64,000 bases of DNA, taken from contig OX439051.1 of assembly GCA_949317995.1 (NCBI GenBank), forward strand, positions 36,893,250 to 36,957,249. Reading direction: 5' to 3'. The notes beneath the pieces were generated by a model. The model was not told the DNA's origin, did not search any database, and was given only the letters and a program-made list of their open reading frames with translations. Origin of the DNA: Acholoe squamosa. Taxonomy: Eukaryota; Annelida; Polychaeta; Phyllodocida; Polynoidae. A program made the position numbers and the translations under genes. Shown in pieces: positions 22,642 to 35,500 of this stretch; positions within the stretch are counted from its first letter, which is position 1, and the number at the start of each line of letters is the position of its first letter.

Positions 22642-23131
22642 GATGAGGGGAAAGGGTCCTCTGAGGTAAAATATGAACTTGAAATTGATGTTATCGACTT
22701 TAAAATGAGGTATCACAATTGCAGATAGCCCTTCTAGTTCCAGAGATATTACTCCACAAGATGGAATGACATATCTATATCATAGCTTCAGATCTAGAAA
22801 GGCTTTTTCAGTGTATGAATCTCCATGAATCATTCTAACAGTTGGCACTATTTTTTTTCTCTCTTTGGAATATAATTATGGTTGCCATGGCAACACTTTT
22901 CACTGAGAACCCTTATTTAGGCCTTGTTTTGGATTCAAAACGTGCCATCTACATTCCAAATATACAGGAGGTACCAGGAAATAGAACGTTGTTTAGGAAC
23001 CCATCTTTTTCTGTGTGAAAAATTACATAAGGGCAATTTTTGGTCTATTTTTCACATTCTTAGCCTCTGTAGCTCACCCAGTGGCCAAATCCAGTACTAA
23101 AAATCCCACAGGGAGGGCCCTTTCCCCTAAT
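22642..23131. repeat. MITE carrying an RFX (X-box) palindrome
   Basis: The ends ATGAGGGGAAAGGGTCCTC (22642) and GAGGGCCCTTTCCCCTAAT (to 23131) are inverted copies. About 490 bp without an ORF. The perfect X-box palindrome GTTGCCATGGCAAC lies at 22881-22894, as in the MITE at 31900. Confidence 0.55.
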
Positions 23132-24807
23132 CTGCCCATAGATATCACAATATCATGTGGAATTTCCCTGTAGCTATAAGGCAAAGTGTAACATTAAGAA
23201 ATAATAATGTTTGTTATCACCCTCAGCATTATCTAATGTAGAGAGGTGATGCAGGGCGATGTAGGGAGCTACAGCAATGATTAAAGTACCTTAGGGATGT
23301 AGTATTCCCATAGGTCCATTTCAGAGTACATACTGTCTTATCCTCCTAATGCTTGCCATTACGGCAATGCTGACCCTTCACATAATAAGCATGCCTAATG
23401 TTGTCCTATGTTTTTATTTGAATGCAGATTATGTATTTTCAGTAAAGGGGATGCTTGGTTGTTTCAAAGTCAGAGGTTGATTATTTCAAACCTGAGAGGA
23501 TGTGCTTCTGCTTGTGTTGACAGAACAGGCAAAGAACCAATCCTTGAATAATGAGACATGCATGATTAACAAAAATGTATTTCAAGCTCACAGCATACAA
23601 TCAATGCAAATTGTACCAGGTTATTGTAAATAATCATAGTGGTATACATTGCATGAGAGGGATCAATTTCACAGCAGTGTTCGATTCACACAATAATTTT
23701 ACAACTGCCAATTACACTGTACAACAAATTTTCACTTTCCGAAAAAAAAACAACACACAGCTGACACCCACTGATTCCTATGTATTCTGACCTGGGTAAT
23801 TCAAAAATAACATCTGTTTTTTGCTGGTGGCTCAGTTTTCAGATACCCCTACTACCCTAGAATTTTCATCCTCGGTAGCCAGATTCATATTAGTGCAAAC
23901 TATACAAACACAAAATTCATCATCAAATATGATTTATGTATCTGTGATTACCATTTTCAAATCCATATCTAATGAATATGACTTTGTGATATTCAGTTAA
24001 AGTAGTAAATGAGCTCAAAATGTTAGCCAGTCGACACTTGTTCGGGATTGTTTTGCCTGTCTCTTGTACACAATGTTGTGCCCGTCCCAAGTCAGACCCC
24101 ATTACTAGCTTGCTAAAAGAGAAGGTAACCACTCTATTTGGTAGCATCTGTCCATATCTGAGAGGTTCTGTTAGAATCTCTCCCCATGTATGTCACTTAC
24201 CAAGCCACAGTTTTTATTTGGGAAGAATGCGTGGTCAGATGCAGAAAGTGGATCTTCACCGACATCTGGATTTGAGTTTCTGATATGTGCCAACAGTGGA
24301 TCAACACACTCTACATAGTCCTTAGCTCTATTGCACCCCAGAGATCCTGTTATGGCTGCTCTGAGGGCAAGCCATGGCTTCCATTTACTATTTAGCCTAT
24401 TTCTGGTCATAATATCAAATTACCATCACTTTATCACTTTATATATGGCACCCTATGGATTTTTCAAAACTGAGAGCTACTGGGCATTGTTTAACCTCAT
24501 TTTCAGACTCAGCAGCCTCAAATTAGCTATAATTGGTATGTTTAGTCTCCGTTTATTTTTGGCCATTGTACACTGTTACCTATTCATGCATTTGTCAGTC
24601 GTATTGGCAAGATTGTGCAATAGGACAGTACAACCATAGTTGTGCTTCAAATGATGCATTGCATCGACATTGACCCCAGTCCCTCAGGTTATCGTTACAT
24701 AGGACTTGGGTGAGGCATACCATATTTTTAGCATGGCAAGGACTAATTTAGCCTCATCTTCAGTGCAAAGCAAGGTGATCCAGTCACAGCATCCATGGTG
24801 TGCAGTG

Positions 24808-25055
24808 TACACTGAAAAACTGAGGGGCACGAAACTAGTCAGTGCAGACGACTTTAAGTCCTCAGGTTGACGATACCTAAAACTACAGTTTTAGGTCGTC
24901 AAAGTGAAGACTTTAGGTCGTCATCCTGACCACCTTAGTCGTCAGTATGACGACTTTCTATTGTCAGTTTGACAAGTTTAGGTGGTCATTTGACCTTGAC
25001 TACCCTAAACTCGTCTGTATTGACGAGTTTTAGGCGGTGGCATGTTTTCTGTGTA
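24808..25055. repeat. MITE with ACACTGAAAA-like ends and GACGACTTTA subrepeats
   Basis: The ends TACACTGAAAAACTG and CATGTTTTCTGTGTA are inverted. The inside is filled with degenerate direct and inverted copies of GACGACYTWA (for example near 24848, 24900 and 24940), which could fold into a large hairpin. No ORF. Confidence 0.5.
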
Positions 25056-26404
25056 ATCAGAATGAGCGCGACATCAAATCGCCAATCACTAGATACCGTG
25101 GGTACTATATGATCATGAATTGGTTATTTACATGTCAGAGATAGACACACTCTACTGCAAACCAACAAACCATGTCATATCAGTGGCCAAAGAAAAGCCT
25201 TCTCTCTAGGAATGTGGTTTTCCACTTATGGAATAGTGTTGAATGCAACATGCAACATACATGGTTCAAACTATTTGAAATGGGTACCAGTCTATGGACC
25301 TGTCTGTCAGAAATCTCAAAGTTGTATCACCCTGCATCTTTCCTAGGTGTTTACAGGAGACACCTGCTCTAAAAGGGCACTATGCTTTAAACTAAACAAA
25401 ACAATGCAAGGAAGCAAGGAAGCAAGGAAACTCAAGAGGCGTTCTTAAATGGCCTAGATTAGAATGACCCTAGAGTCTAGCAGTGAGTCTGTGATAAACG
25501 GTGTGTACTGCAGCCTGTAGTTTTGCAGCACTATAGATAAACAGTCAACTCTCTAAAATGTGGTTTCCAGTCTGTCTTTGTTAAACACAAAATGGTGACC
25601 AAATGCGACCACCTCAAAAAGAGTTTATGTTAATGATGTGGAGCCAGCAGAAAGCAACCCTGTGAGGTTGTACTTTTTTTCTATTGAGAGATTAGCCTTT
25701 ATACAAGTTAAGCCCCTCCCCTCAAAAGCTTTCCTCAGAGAAGGGGCAATGTAAACATTAACCAAAAAGAAACCACTTAGTCTCCAAACTAAAATCTGTT
25801 TCATAATTCCTAACGAATTGTAATTCAATTTTATTTCTTGCAGCCAATAACCTCTTAAGGGCTACCAATGCAGGATTGTATTTTGCCAATTTGTGATCAT
25901 GATGTATCAATGAGGTGCTGGTGAGACAGTGAGTCAGGTTTGGATTGTTGTATCAATGTGACCCTGTGAAGGTGTATCAAGCTGGCAGTGTCAGAAAGAT
26001 CATGCCAGTAGATTCAGCATGATAAATGATGCCCTCATGCACTGCTGGCTCAAAGTGATAACAAGTATGGGTTTCATTTACTGGCCATCCCAGAATAAGT
26101 GACAGCCGTTATCTTTCCATGACCTTCAGTTAGTGATTCTTGTGCAGATTCAATGAATGGCTTGTGTTTTCATCTGGCCATGTGATCAACATGTAACCTG
26201 TGAATGTATATCTTGATCAAACCTGCAGTGGGTTATAGAATATTCAAGAAATCAGGCTACATTTTGTAGGTGATGTAAATCCAATAGATTAATAGGCCTG
26301 ATTGCTGCAAAGCGGTTATTCAACTGGCATGAAATCTGGCTGAAAAACGCTAATCCAACAACTTATAATCAAACTAACATTGCTTTACAGTAACATCAGC
26401 ATGT

Positions 26405-26736
26405 CCCACTGAACAGGACTCGAGTTGGGAACGTTCACAACTTGGGCAAGGAGATCGTGATTTTCCCTGGAAATTTTGACACCCCAGAACATCTTATACT
26501 CGAGAAAAAAAATGTCCAGTTCCTGGGAATATCCCGAGTCTTTCTTGGGAATATCGTGAGTCTTTCCCAAGAAATTCCTGAGAAATTCTCGAGATCTAGA
26601 CTCAAGAATTTTCTTGAGTTAAAGATGTTATGGCCTGTCCAAATATCCGGAGAAATTCATGTTCTCTATTCTTGTCGTATTAACAAGTTGGGACTCGAGA
26701 AATTTCTGAGAAATTCTCGAGATCTTGTTCAGTGGG
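26405..26736. repeat. MITE with CCCACTGAACA ends and CTCGAGAATTTC subrepeats
   Basis: CCCACTGAACA (26405) and TGTTCAGTGGG (to 26736) are inverted. The interior repeats CTCGAGAA/TTCTCGAG and GGGAATAT-type blocks in both orientations. The frame 26442-26879 runs across it by chance. Confidence 0.5.
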
Positions 26737-26971
26737 GTATTACACTTTTAAATGGTTATCTCAAACAGAGGCTGAAGGCTGTTATCCCACGATTCCGGCT
26801 TAGATCGTGCTTTTTTAGTCATAACCCAGTTCTGTTATCAGGGGTTAACTGCACTCTGAGACCTTTTATTTTTTTCTAAGACGTTTTTAGTTTGAATCTG
26901 GACATGTTAATAAATTGGAGAGGTATACAAAGTCAACCTCACCATACATTTCCAGTTAAAACCATTCAGGT

Positions 26972-27045
26972 CCTACAGGGGTGCGATCCCTGGCCGGTGT
27001 AGGCAAAACACATAACCACTATACTACCAAGCAGCTGGTAGGAAT
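26972..27045 (-). ncRNA. tRNA-like Pol III sequence (SINE head or relic)
   Basis: On the minus strand TAGTATAGTGG (A box) is followed by AGGGATCGCACCCC (B-box-like) at tRNA spacing, and outer CCTAC/GTAGG ends can pair. The anticodon arm is not clean, so a functional tRNA is unlikely. Confidence 0.4.
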
Positions 27046-28660
27046 CCTATGTAAAGGTATAAATCACTGACCTGCCAGACATTCCTTCTCCTGTGCACCC
27101 ATAATTATATTCCATTGAATCCAAGAATTGCATGTCAAGTTATTAAAATGTAAACATCCTTAGATATCATACTGGTAAGGAATGACACAGCCATGGCGAA
27201 GGCTACTGCAGTACTAGGGATATCGCTTGCCTTCAGAAAATTTCTTCTCCTGCAGTTATTTTGGGGATATAAGGTAAGAAATTAAAACAAAATGGAGGAA
27301 TTGTTGTGATAAACGCATTAATCTATGTTTAACCCAGGACTCGTTGGGGTTAGCTGAAGATTTTAGCTGATTATTTTCAGCAAACCCCAACTTGTCATGG
27401 GTTAAACCAATAATTTATAGTGTTGGCAGGCACTTTGACCAGCACCTCATTTGTCATGATAAACTAATGCATTAGCAATCATCAAAGGTCAAGATACGGG
27501 TACATAGATGACTTCAGTATCCAACTGTATGTCAATCCCTACATATGCTGCCTTATCTTTACAGGGATCAAGGTACACATGTTACATCAGAATTCACTTC
27601 TGTGCTTTCTTTACTAAGGATATTATGTCCCCTTGATCCAATATCTAAAAAGAGATATGTTGAAATGGGAATGCTATAGCTGACGTACATCAACTCCCTT
27701 TCAACTCCCTGAAAAGATATACAGACAGGCCCTCTGGACACCTGATGTAAGTTAGATGGAGCTTTCAGGCAGACAACCTCTGATGTTCAGCATCTAAAAG
27801 AAGATTATGAATAAAATTATCATGATGGAGGCAGCATGTCACCCTCACAGTACACAGTTCCAGAGGATCGGCATGATGCATAAGTGAATTTCAGGCTAAG
27901 ACACATGCGAACACCTCATTAGTGCAGCAGTAGGGCTTATCGGCAAGACCCACTGGTAGCCCTCACCCAAAACCAGATTTCCTTTTCTAAGAGCAAGGAA
28001 AAGTGTTGGACATCTCCATAGCGTATATCATTATGACAGACTATAATACCTTCTTTAAATCCTTCTTGTAATTGGACATTGTAATAGTTGCGGAATGCGA
28101 ATGGACAACAAAAACTGAAAGTTCTAAACATTTCAGGAGTAGGCTAAGAATAGAAATAACATGACCTTTCCCAGCATGGGTTACACCAAGGCCAGATTAG
28201 TGCCTTGTATAATATGTGGGGTGTGCCTTATTACCCCATATTAAAAATGGGGTTTCTTCGTTGCTGGTACCAATCTCCAACCCGGGTCATTGAAATAGGG
28301 TTAAGTACATGCCAGGAACAAGATAAACTAGGAGGCTACCATGCATTTTTTGAAACTCCATTTTTCTCTCATTTTTCTTTTACATCTTTTATAATTTCAA
28401 AACTTATTATGTAGTGTGAATTATTGTTGTCGATGATTCCTCAGGATTCAATACTTTTCAAAGGAAACCAATAAAATATACACTCTCAGATAGAGTCTTT
28501 AGCAACAATCTGTTATTATTTAACCCACATTAATGGCCTTAAAATAACATAGCTTTAACTCAAATATTGATAAGATATGGCGGAAATACCCATTTAACAA
28601 CTCATATTCAGGATGATATCTAATCCCCTTCAAATATTTTAAATATGTCAATTAGCTCAT

Positions 28661-28873
28661 AGGTCTAAGGTCATGGCCATATGACATCACAGATGTGGTC
28701 ACAGATCCCCAGATGGTGACACAGATATTGCCACCCTGTTTGGGGAGTGGAGCGGGGGGCCATATTTAGGTCACAGGTCAAAGGTCACGGCCATATGACA
28801 TCACAGATGCGGCCACAGATCCCTAGACAGCTCCACAGAATTTGCCATCCTGTTTGGGGAGTGGGGCGGGGGA
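28661..28873 (+). repeat. Local tandem duplication, 115-bp period
   Basis: Two copies start at 28661 and 28776, sharing ggccatatgacatcacagat and tgtttggggagtgg. They lead into a GC-rich low-complexity stretch to about 29000. Several overlapping frames here are products of that composition. Confidence 0.65.
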
Positions 28874-31800
28874 TCAGACTTGAAAGGGGGGCGGGTTGTG
28901 CCACGAATCTCCAGTCCCCTCCACTTTTCTTCATGACAACAAACAGGGTAGGGAGGATGGAGGGGGGAGGGGGGTACACTCTGCTTCTCTCCCTCCCTCA
29001 TATTTCTATGTATGCTATTTTCTGATAGATATAATAATCATTATCACATACCGTAAACAGAGACTGAAGCTAGTCTAGCCTGCCACCGACCCTGTGTTGA
29101 AGCTGCCCCCCCCCCCCTTAGTGCCGAAGGCACTAGTATTAATTAATGGTGACAATGGAAGTCAATGTGCCTGGTAGGGATATGTGTGTGTGATGCAGTG
29201 AAGATCCTAGTGCAGTGAACTCCAGAACTACCTTCCACTTTATTTAAGACTTTTTAGTCACATTCTGACAACCACATCTCACTGTTGATGACTGCTGTGT
29301 TACTTGCTGTGAGTGCCACCTGGTGAGTAAATAGAGCACAGACAGTAACTGTCCAGCCAATGTTTGGTCGGCAAACAATGATAGAGTCAGCTTGCCAGTA
29401 GCCAGGTCAATGTAGTGTAATGAGTGTAAATACCTAACAGTGGCGTACAGCAGATCATGCACAGAGTTTTACCTGGACTGTTTGGGAGCCTTACTAAGTA
29501 ACCCTCTGCTGGGACAATATGGGTGTACCTGTGCGTTAACTTCCTGAATGTTTCTTCAAAGGACTTTAGCTGTAAAATGAGTGGAGGATTCAGTGTTTTA
29601 TAGGTGGATCATGCCTCAGCATGGTTGGTCTTTAGTAGTGCCCCCAGGGTAGCACCAAGTCCCTCACACTAATGACCCACCGGGTGGCCCCCCACCTCCA
29701 CCCTCTCACCTGCCATAACGCCTGACCTACTTCCCTTTACTAATGAGGTATTTGAAATATTGTTGCTGGCTGTGGAATACAGAACACAGTTATTCTACAT
29801 TGGGGATATAGACATGCTAGGTCAATAAAATTCCATATTCCACTGTATTTACCATGAAAGGATGTATCTAAACCTATTCCCAGCTCTTTCTAGTAAAAGG
29901 AAATATCATTCATCTTCAGAGGTATGAAAATGGATTATTTACTCCATACAAAAGAGATATCACAACATCTGAGGTGGAATTTCCAATTTTCTATAATGCA
30001 TTGTGTAATATTAAGAAAGTATCAATGGTTGGCTTCACCAAAAGCATTAACTAATGATGAGAGGTGACACAGAACTATGTTGGGAACTAAAACAATGATT
30101 AAAGTACGTTAGGGCTGTAGTATTCCCATAGGTCTATTTCAGAGGGCAGTCTGCCTTGTTACTCCTAATGCCTGGCATTTAGACAATGCTGATCTAGTAC
30201 ATAATAAGTCTCCCTATTGTTGTCCTATGCTGAAACAGTCATGTTTTTGTTAGAATTCAGATCATATATTTTTAGAAAGGGGATGCTTTGTTACTTCAAA
30301 GTCAGAGGTTGATTATCCAAACATGAGAGTATGCACTTTACTGTGCATTCACAGAACAGAAATAGAAATAATCTGTGAATGTTGAGACATGCGTGATTAT
30401 CAGATTTTATTTTTAGTTTACAAGAGTGACTGCATACAATCAATGCAACTTGTACCAGGTTACTGTAAATTCTTATAGTATTATGCATAGCCTGAAAGGC
30501 ATCAATATTATTACACACCAATGTATGCTTAACACAAAAATTGTGACATGTACTGGGAACATGGTCCTTAATACACCCTGCACTAAGAACCCTTTTTGCA
30601 GATCCTGTCACAATTGTGCAATTGCCAATTATCTATTTAAGCATTTGTCAGATATTTTAGCAAATTTGTGTCATGCAATTGGACAGTACAACCAGAGTTG
30701 TGCTTTAAATGATGCATTGTATTTACATTGACTCCAGTTCCTCAGGTAATCATCACACGGGATCTGGTAGAGGTATACTACATACATAGCATTACAAGCA
30801 CTAGCCAACCTCATGATACCAAAGCTATATGATAACGAATTGGTTATTTACGTGTCATAGATAAGGAGTACCCTCTACTAGAAAGCACATCATATTGGTC
30901 TCTAGGAATGTAATATTCCACAGATTGAGTGCAACATGGATGGTGTGGTCAGTATTGTGAGGGAGAGGAGCCTATCTATCAGAAATTCCAAAGATGTGAG
31001 AACCTGTACATGTTTTTCATAGTGACAAATTATTTTGTATGGTAAATGTATGTTCTGGCATTTCATGGTCTGCATATCAATAGCTGATTTCTTGGGCATC
31101 AATGCTGTTTCAAGGTATATCCTCATTTCTTCTTGTGAGGAGGCACTTGATCAATCAATTATTATCTCATTTCTTCTGTAAGTAGGAATTAATTCAATTA
31201 AACCATAGCTTAATAGAAAATGAGGAATTTAGGGGATTTGCATCCTCTTTCCAAAGAATGATATTGGTAAATTCAAAATGACATCTAGATAATGAACCTC
31301 TTTATGGTTACTGAAGTCTCAATAAAATGAAACAACCCCATTTCATGACAGTTTGTATTCTGTAGAACGAGCCTGTAGGTCAAGATTTTAAATTCTGGGC
31401 ATGCAAGTTCTGAAATTGCAACTGCAAAATTCAGCCTATCCACAGCAGCCAGAGTGGAACACTAACTAAGTAAAGTTGAAGGTCAACTGACCTACCAGAG
31501 GTATTTACAGGAACAGCCTGCTCCACAGGGGCACTAGATGCTTTAAAATAGACTGACAGCAACACAACTATATATGCAAGGAAGCAAGGACATCCAGGAG
31601 AAATTCATAGCTTAGGTGAGAATGACCTTAGAGGCCCAGAGTGAGTGTGTGATGAATGTTGTGTGTGTGATGAATTTTCTTGTTTAGTTCTACTGGGATC
31701 GACCATGTTACAAAGGTAACATTAAGTACAGAGTTGACTGTTATGTAGGTAAAACAGGCGCCTGAGTGTAGTCAGATCTAAAATTGCTGACGATGGTGAG

Positions 31801-31954
31801 AGGTACCAAAATGAGCTTCATCCCTCCTTGAAGATAAGGCCAGGTAAACATCAACCAAAAAGAAAACACTTAGCCTCCAAGCTAAAAGTTACTATAATGT
31901 GTGACCCATCAAAGGAGAACACCCCTCTGCGGGGGTTTTCAATTCCCCATTTGA

Positions 31955-31967
31955 CCACCAGGGGGCA
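31955..31967 (+). promoter_or_regulatory. CTCF-like motif in MITE copy a
   Basis: CCACCAGGGGGCA matches the core of the bilaterian CTCF consensus (CCASYAGRKGGC). A similar site at 33163-33175 occupies the same place in the related MITE. Binding is not shown by sequence alone. Confidence 0.45.
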
Positions 31968-32136
31968 TTGGAGGGGCAAAATTACTCTAAAATAATTACG
32001 AAAATACATTAGGCTAATTTTTTATGCAGAATTTAATAGTTTCATTTAAAATGCACTGTTTTCATTAGAAATGGCCCATAGTTGGATGGTAAAATGAACA
32101 TTTTTCATGAGAAATCTACCTATATGCCTGTTACTG

Positions 32137-32150
32137 GTTGCCATGGCAAC
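32137..32150. promoter_or_regulatory. RFX X-box palindrome in MITE copy a
   Basis: GTTGCCATGGCAAC is a perfect 14-bp palindrome matching the RFX-family X-box. It also occurs exactly at 22881-22894 and with one change at 33344-33357. Confidence 0.5.
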
Positions 32151-33109
32151 CATTCCAATAAACAAAATCTGCAGATTTTTATTCCAATTTTTGGGGATAC
32201 TCACCAAAAACCCAAGACTGAAAACAGAAATGGAAAATTCCTTCTAGATCAATATCTAAGATAAAAATCCGAATAATGTTATGGATTTTTTATGAAAAAG
32301 GCTGATTTATTGTGTTTTTAGACATTATTATAGTTTATAATGTATTTAGAGCTTAATCGTTGTTTTCAGATATGAATAACGACCTATGTTCAAGAAGGGG
32401 TCCTGACATAACTACTAGGAATATTTAAGCCAATGATGTCTCATTTTAAAGATCTTGAGATGAACTTTTATAATGAATTTCCCTGCAGAGGGGTGTTTTT
32501 GCTTGCCTGGTCACATGTAATTCAATGACATTTCCTCCAACCACTAACCCCGTCAGGTCCACCAAGGCAGGATTGATTCTTGCCCATTTGTGATCATGAT
32601 GTATCAATGAAGTATTGGTGAGTCAGCTCATCATGATCAGTTCTGCATTGTTGTAGTATGTTGACATTGTGGACATGTATCAAGGCTGCAGTATAAGCAA
32701 GATTACGCCAGTTGGGTCAGCATTATAAACCATGCCCTTATGCACTATTGACTCAAAGTGATACCGATTGTGGGCGTCATTTACTGGACATTCTGGAATA
32801 AGTCACAGCCGATATCTTTCCATGATGTTCAGTTAGTGATTTCTTTTGCAGATTTACTTAATGCCCAGTATTTTCTTCTGGCGATGCAATCAATGTTAAT
32901 GAAATATGTTTCCAATTGAGTGTGGCAAAGAGATGTCTTTAAGAAGAACTAAATACAGTTGAATCAATAAGAATAAAACATCTCATATTGAACTCGTGAA
33001 GGCTCCCACACACAGATTGCTATCCTAATTCATACAAAAAAAAAGATATATTGATTCAGTTCGGAAAAATGCTGTTTTGAACCCAATGCATCAAAGCATC
33101 AAGACAAAT

Positions 33110-33715
33110 GTGAGCCAGCAAGCAGAAATGGGGGTTCCTGCGGGATTTAGTACCTATTTTAGCCACCAGGGGGCAACACTATGGGCTAGAATAGGAAAAA
33201 TATGCATAAAACTGTTTTAGGGTACATTTTCATGGAGAATTCAATGATTTTTGATAAAACGTTCTATTTTTGATGGAAAGGTTTCAAACAAAGCATGTAA
33301 AAAGAACGTTTTGGGGGCTAAAAGGGCATTTTTGTTGATTTCTGTTGCCATGGAAACATGATTTTCATTCTAAATAGGAAAATCAATGATCTCATTTGAA
33401 GGTATGTTTCACCAGGTTTACTATGGTGAAAACAGAACGAAAATGCCTATCCTAGTTCAAAAGTTATGGGCAAAAGAATTAAAAGATTATGCTAATTTAG
33501 CTTATTAGCATAAATTATTCTAATTTTAGATGTATCTCATGACCAATTAGATGTAGAGCTTATTGCTATTCAGGAAATGGTCATAACTACTCATATTTAG
33601 CAAGCCATTCCTCTAAGACTAACAGGAGTATCTTCTCTTGCAATATATCACTGAAAAGCTAGTGATCTGAATTTTAAAGTTGACTTTTAGCACGGAGCAC
33701 CCTTTCTCCTTGTCT
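33110..33715. repeat. MITE with CTCF-like and RFX motifs, diverged copy b
   Basis: Related to 31900-32515: the CCACCAGGGGGCA motif (33163-33175) and the near-palindrome GTTGCCATGGAAAC (33344-33357) appear in the same order and nearly the same spacing (about 181 versus 182 bp start to start). The ends are weakly inverted (AGCAGAAATGGGGGTTCCTG and CACGGAGCACCCTTTCTCC), so the limits are approximate. Confidence 0.45.
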
Positions 33716-34349
33716 CTACACAAATGTCATCAGAATGAAACCTGAGGTACATCCTATAGGATTCCTTCAAAGTCAGGGTCTACCTTATACAAAACGTATT
33801 GCACTATGACATATAATCATAATATTATGTACACTTTGGAAGCAGACCTCTGATGGTGCCAGCAAACTAAGGCCTGATATAAGCTAAAACCATATATCCC
33901 AGGGGATTACTTAAGAGGAACTTTCTTATAGAAATCCTCCAATGATTTTTGTTTAAAGATGCTATAGGTAGTATTTTGGTGTTCTTAGAGTCTGAGTTAT
34001 TTCCTGACTCAGACTTCCTGGTTAAGTTTGAATGCAGGAAAATAGGGAAAATAAAAGAGACCACCCATCTATGCGGTGTAATTGTTTAAAAATCAGTGTC
34101 ATATTGGTTACCCTTGGTCCAGCTCTAACATACGTCCTCTGTAATATCTTAGAGTCAGGGCCATGTTGGGGCCAGTAAGCTGGGGACTAAGCCCTGATGG
34201 CCCTGGGGATGGGAAGAGGATTCAGCAAGAATCTACATTGCCCCTCACTTTCCTATGCACTACCCAGTATGCAGTAATCAATGGTTATTTCAAACAGTAA
34301 ATCCTAAATGCTGATAACTGCATGCATGCATTATCGAAAAGAACATAAT

Positions 34350-35500
34350 GATACTTGCATCCAGCCCGGGTGAGTACTGCACAGGTTTAATAAAGGTCAA
34401 GGCTGGGACATCACTATCCCCGGTAGCAAAAGAGGCATGGCCCCAGTGTGGCTTACAGCGGTTGCTCAATGAGGGCCAAAGAGGGCTGACCATGGGCAAA
34501 CAATGGTTCTTGTCCTCAGCATGGTGTCCAGGCCACACTGGGCTAACCAATTTGGGCACAGATTAGTTTCAAAGTGGGCTAATGAATATGGGCTCAGACT
34601 GAGTTTGAAATGGGTTTCTGGTGTGGCCCAAACGGGGCTGGCTGTTTTTGACATATTTTTAAATGAAAATCCAAAGGAATATTCAATTATTGAATATGAC
34701 CCCCTTATTAATTACACCGATACCCAGTGATACTGATCTATTCCATTGTAGAGTAGATACTATATCAGTTTGCACTCAATAGGCAAAGAAAAGTCATGAT
34801 CACTTTGAGTGTAGTCACATCCTGGCCTTATTTAGTGCCACTCTTTATAAATAGATGAACCATAATATACGAGCATAGATCAGATCCTTTTAACTCTTAG
34901 TGCCTGTAGGTACTATGTTTGATCCTTATACCACATTCAGACCAATAGGAATGGTGTAGTCAATATCTAGAACTACCTTGATTTGCACATTGTAAAGGGA
35001 ATATCTAAGGATTTCTGAACTATTATTTCTGAACCATTATTTATAAAGTCATTGTTACTTATTGTCCTATTGGGTAGCATATTTCAGTTCTTCTATTTTG
35101 AAAGGATCAATTCTATATCGGTAAAAAGACTCTGTATGTGACATAGATCATGGGCCATCTGGTGTCAAATCACAAAAGCCAGGTGAGTTTTGCCTATCCA
35201 ACCCACTATCAGAGCAAATTGAGTAATTTGTGTGGAATAGATATTATCCCATTTTTGGGATGCCCCTTTCAAAACCAACATGTGCCTAATGTGATTGCCC
35301 ATTTCAAAACTGATCTCTGCCTGAATCGAGTAGCCCATTGTGGTCCACACCATTGGCTGAGGACAAAAACCATCAATCTCAAGTCGGTTTGCTTGTTTAG
35401 GGCTGCCCACTGTGGCCCAAACCGGAAACCCAGCATCTGCCTAAACTAAGCCAATGTACAAAATTCTGCCTATGTTGACTGCAACTGGGCTTGATACTAG
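34350..35500. repeat. Region rich in GGCCCA/TGGGCC subrepeats, possible MITE pair
   Basis: 34350-34660 and 35150-35480 share short motifs (GTGGCCC, CAACCGGG-like, GGCTAAC) in opposite orientation, as if two related palindromic elements or the two arms of one. The short frames here follow the subrepeats. Ends and target duplications could not be fixed. Confidence 0.25.

Larger units (their letters stand above)
18590..25700. repeat. Tandem segmental unit, copy 2 (non-coding)
   Basis: Colinear with copies 1, 3 and 4. Anchors: 18590-18720 with 31740-31870; 18830-19140 with 25880-26180 and 32585-32900; 20180-20400 with 34075-34250; 22130-22440 with 9200-9480; 23440-23690 with 9880-10160; 25320-25500 with 31490-31680. 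No gene is supported. It holds the MITEs at 19561, 22642 and 24808. Confidence 0.65.
25700..31740. repeat. Tandem segmental unit, copy 3 (non-coding)
   Basis: Colinear over long distances with copy 4: 27420-28180 matches 35500-36240, including ccttgatccaatatctaaaa at 27637 and 35733 and the block actgaaagttytaracattt. It also matches copies 1 and 2 at 29220-29510 and 30260-30690. No exon is visible. A local tandem duplication, a CACTG-type MITE and a tRNA-like sequence lie inside. Confidence 0.65.
31900..32515. repeat. MITE with CTCF-like and RFX motifs, copy a
   Basis: Inverted ends TGTGACC...ACACCCCTCTGC (31900) and GCAGAGGGGTGT...GGTCACA (to 32515), about 35 bp of similarity. No ORF of note. 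Inside are CCACCAGGGGGCA (31955-31967) and the X-box palindrome (32137-32150). Confidence 0.6.

Noticed and set aside
24171-24410. 79-codon minus-strand frame of protein-like composition
   Set aside because: No domain, no splice sites, no counterpart in the other tandem units.
26442-26879. 145-codon plus-strand frame
   Set aside because: Runs through a MITE with TTC/GAG-rich subrepeats; the apparent protein repeats mirror those subrepeats.
28747-29078. Several overlapping frames on both strands
   Set aside because: Caused by low-complexity G/C-rich sequence and a local tandem duplication.
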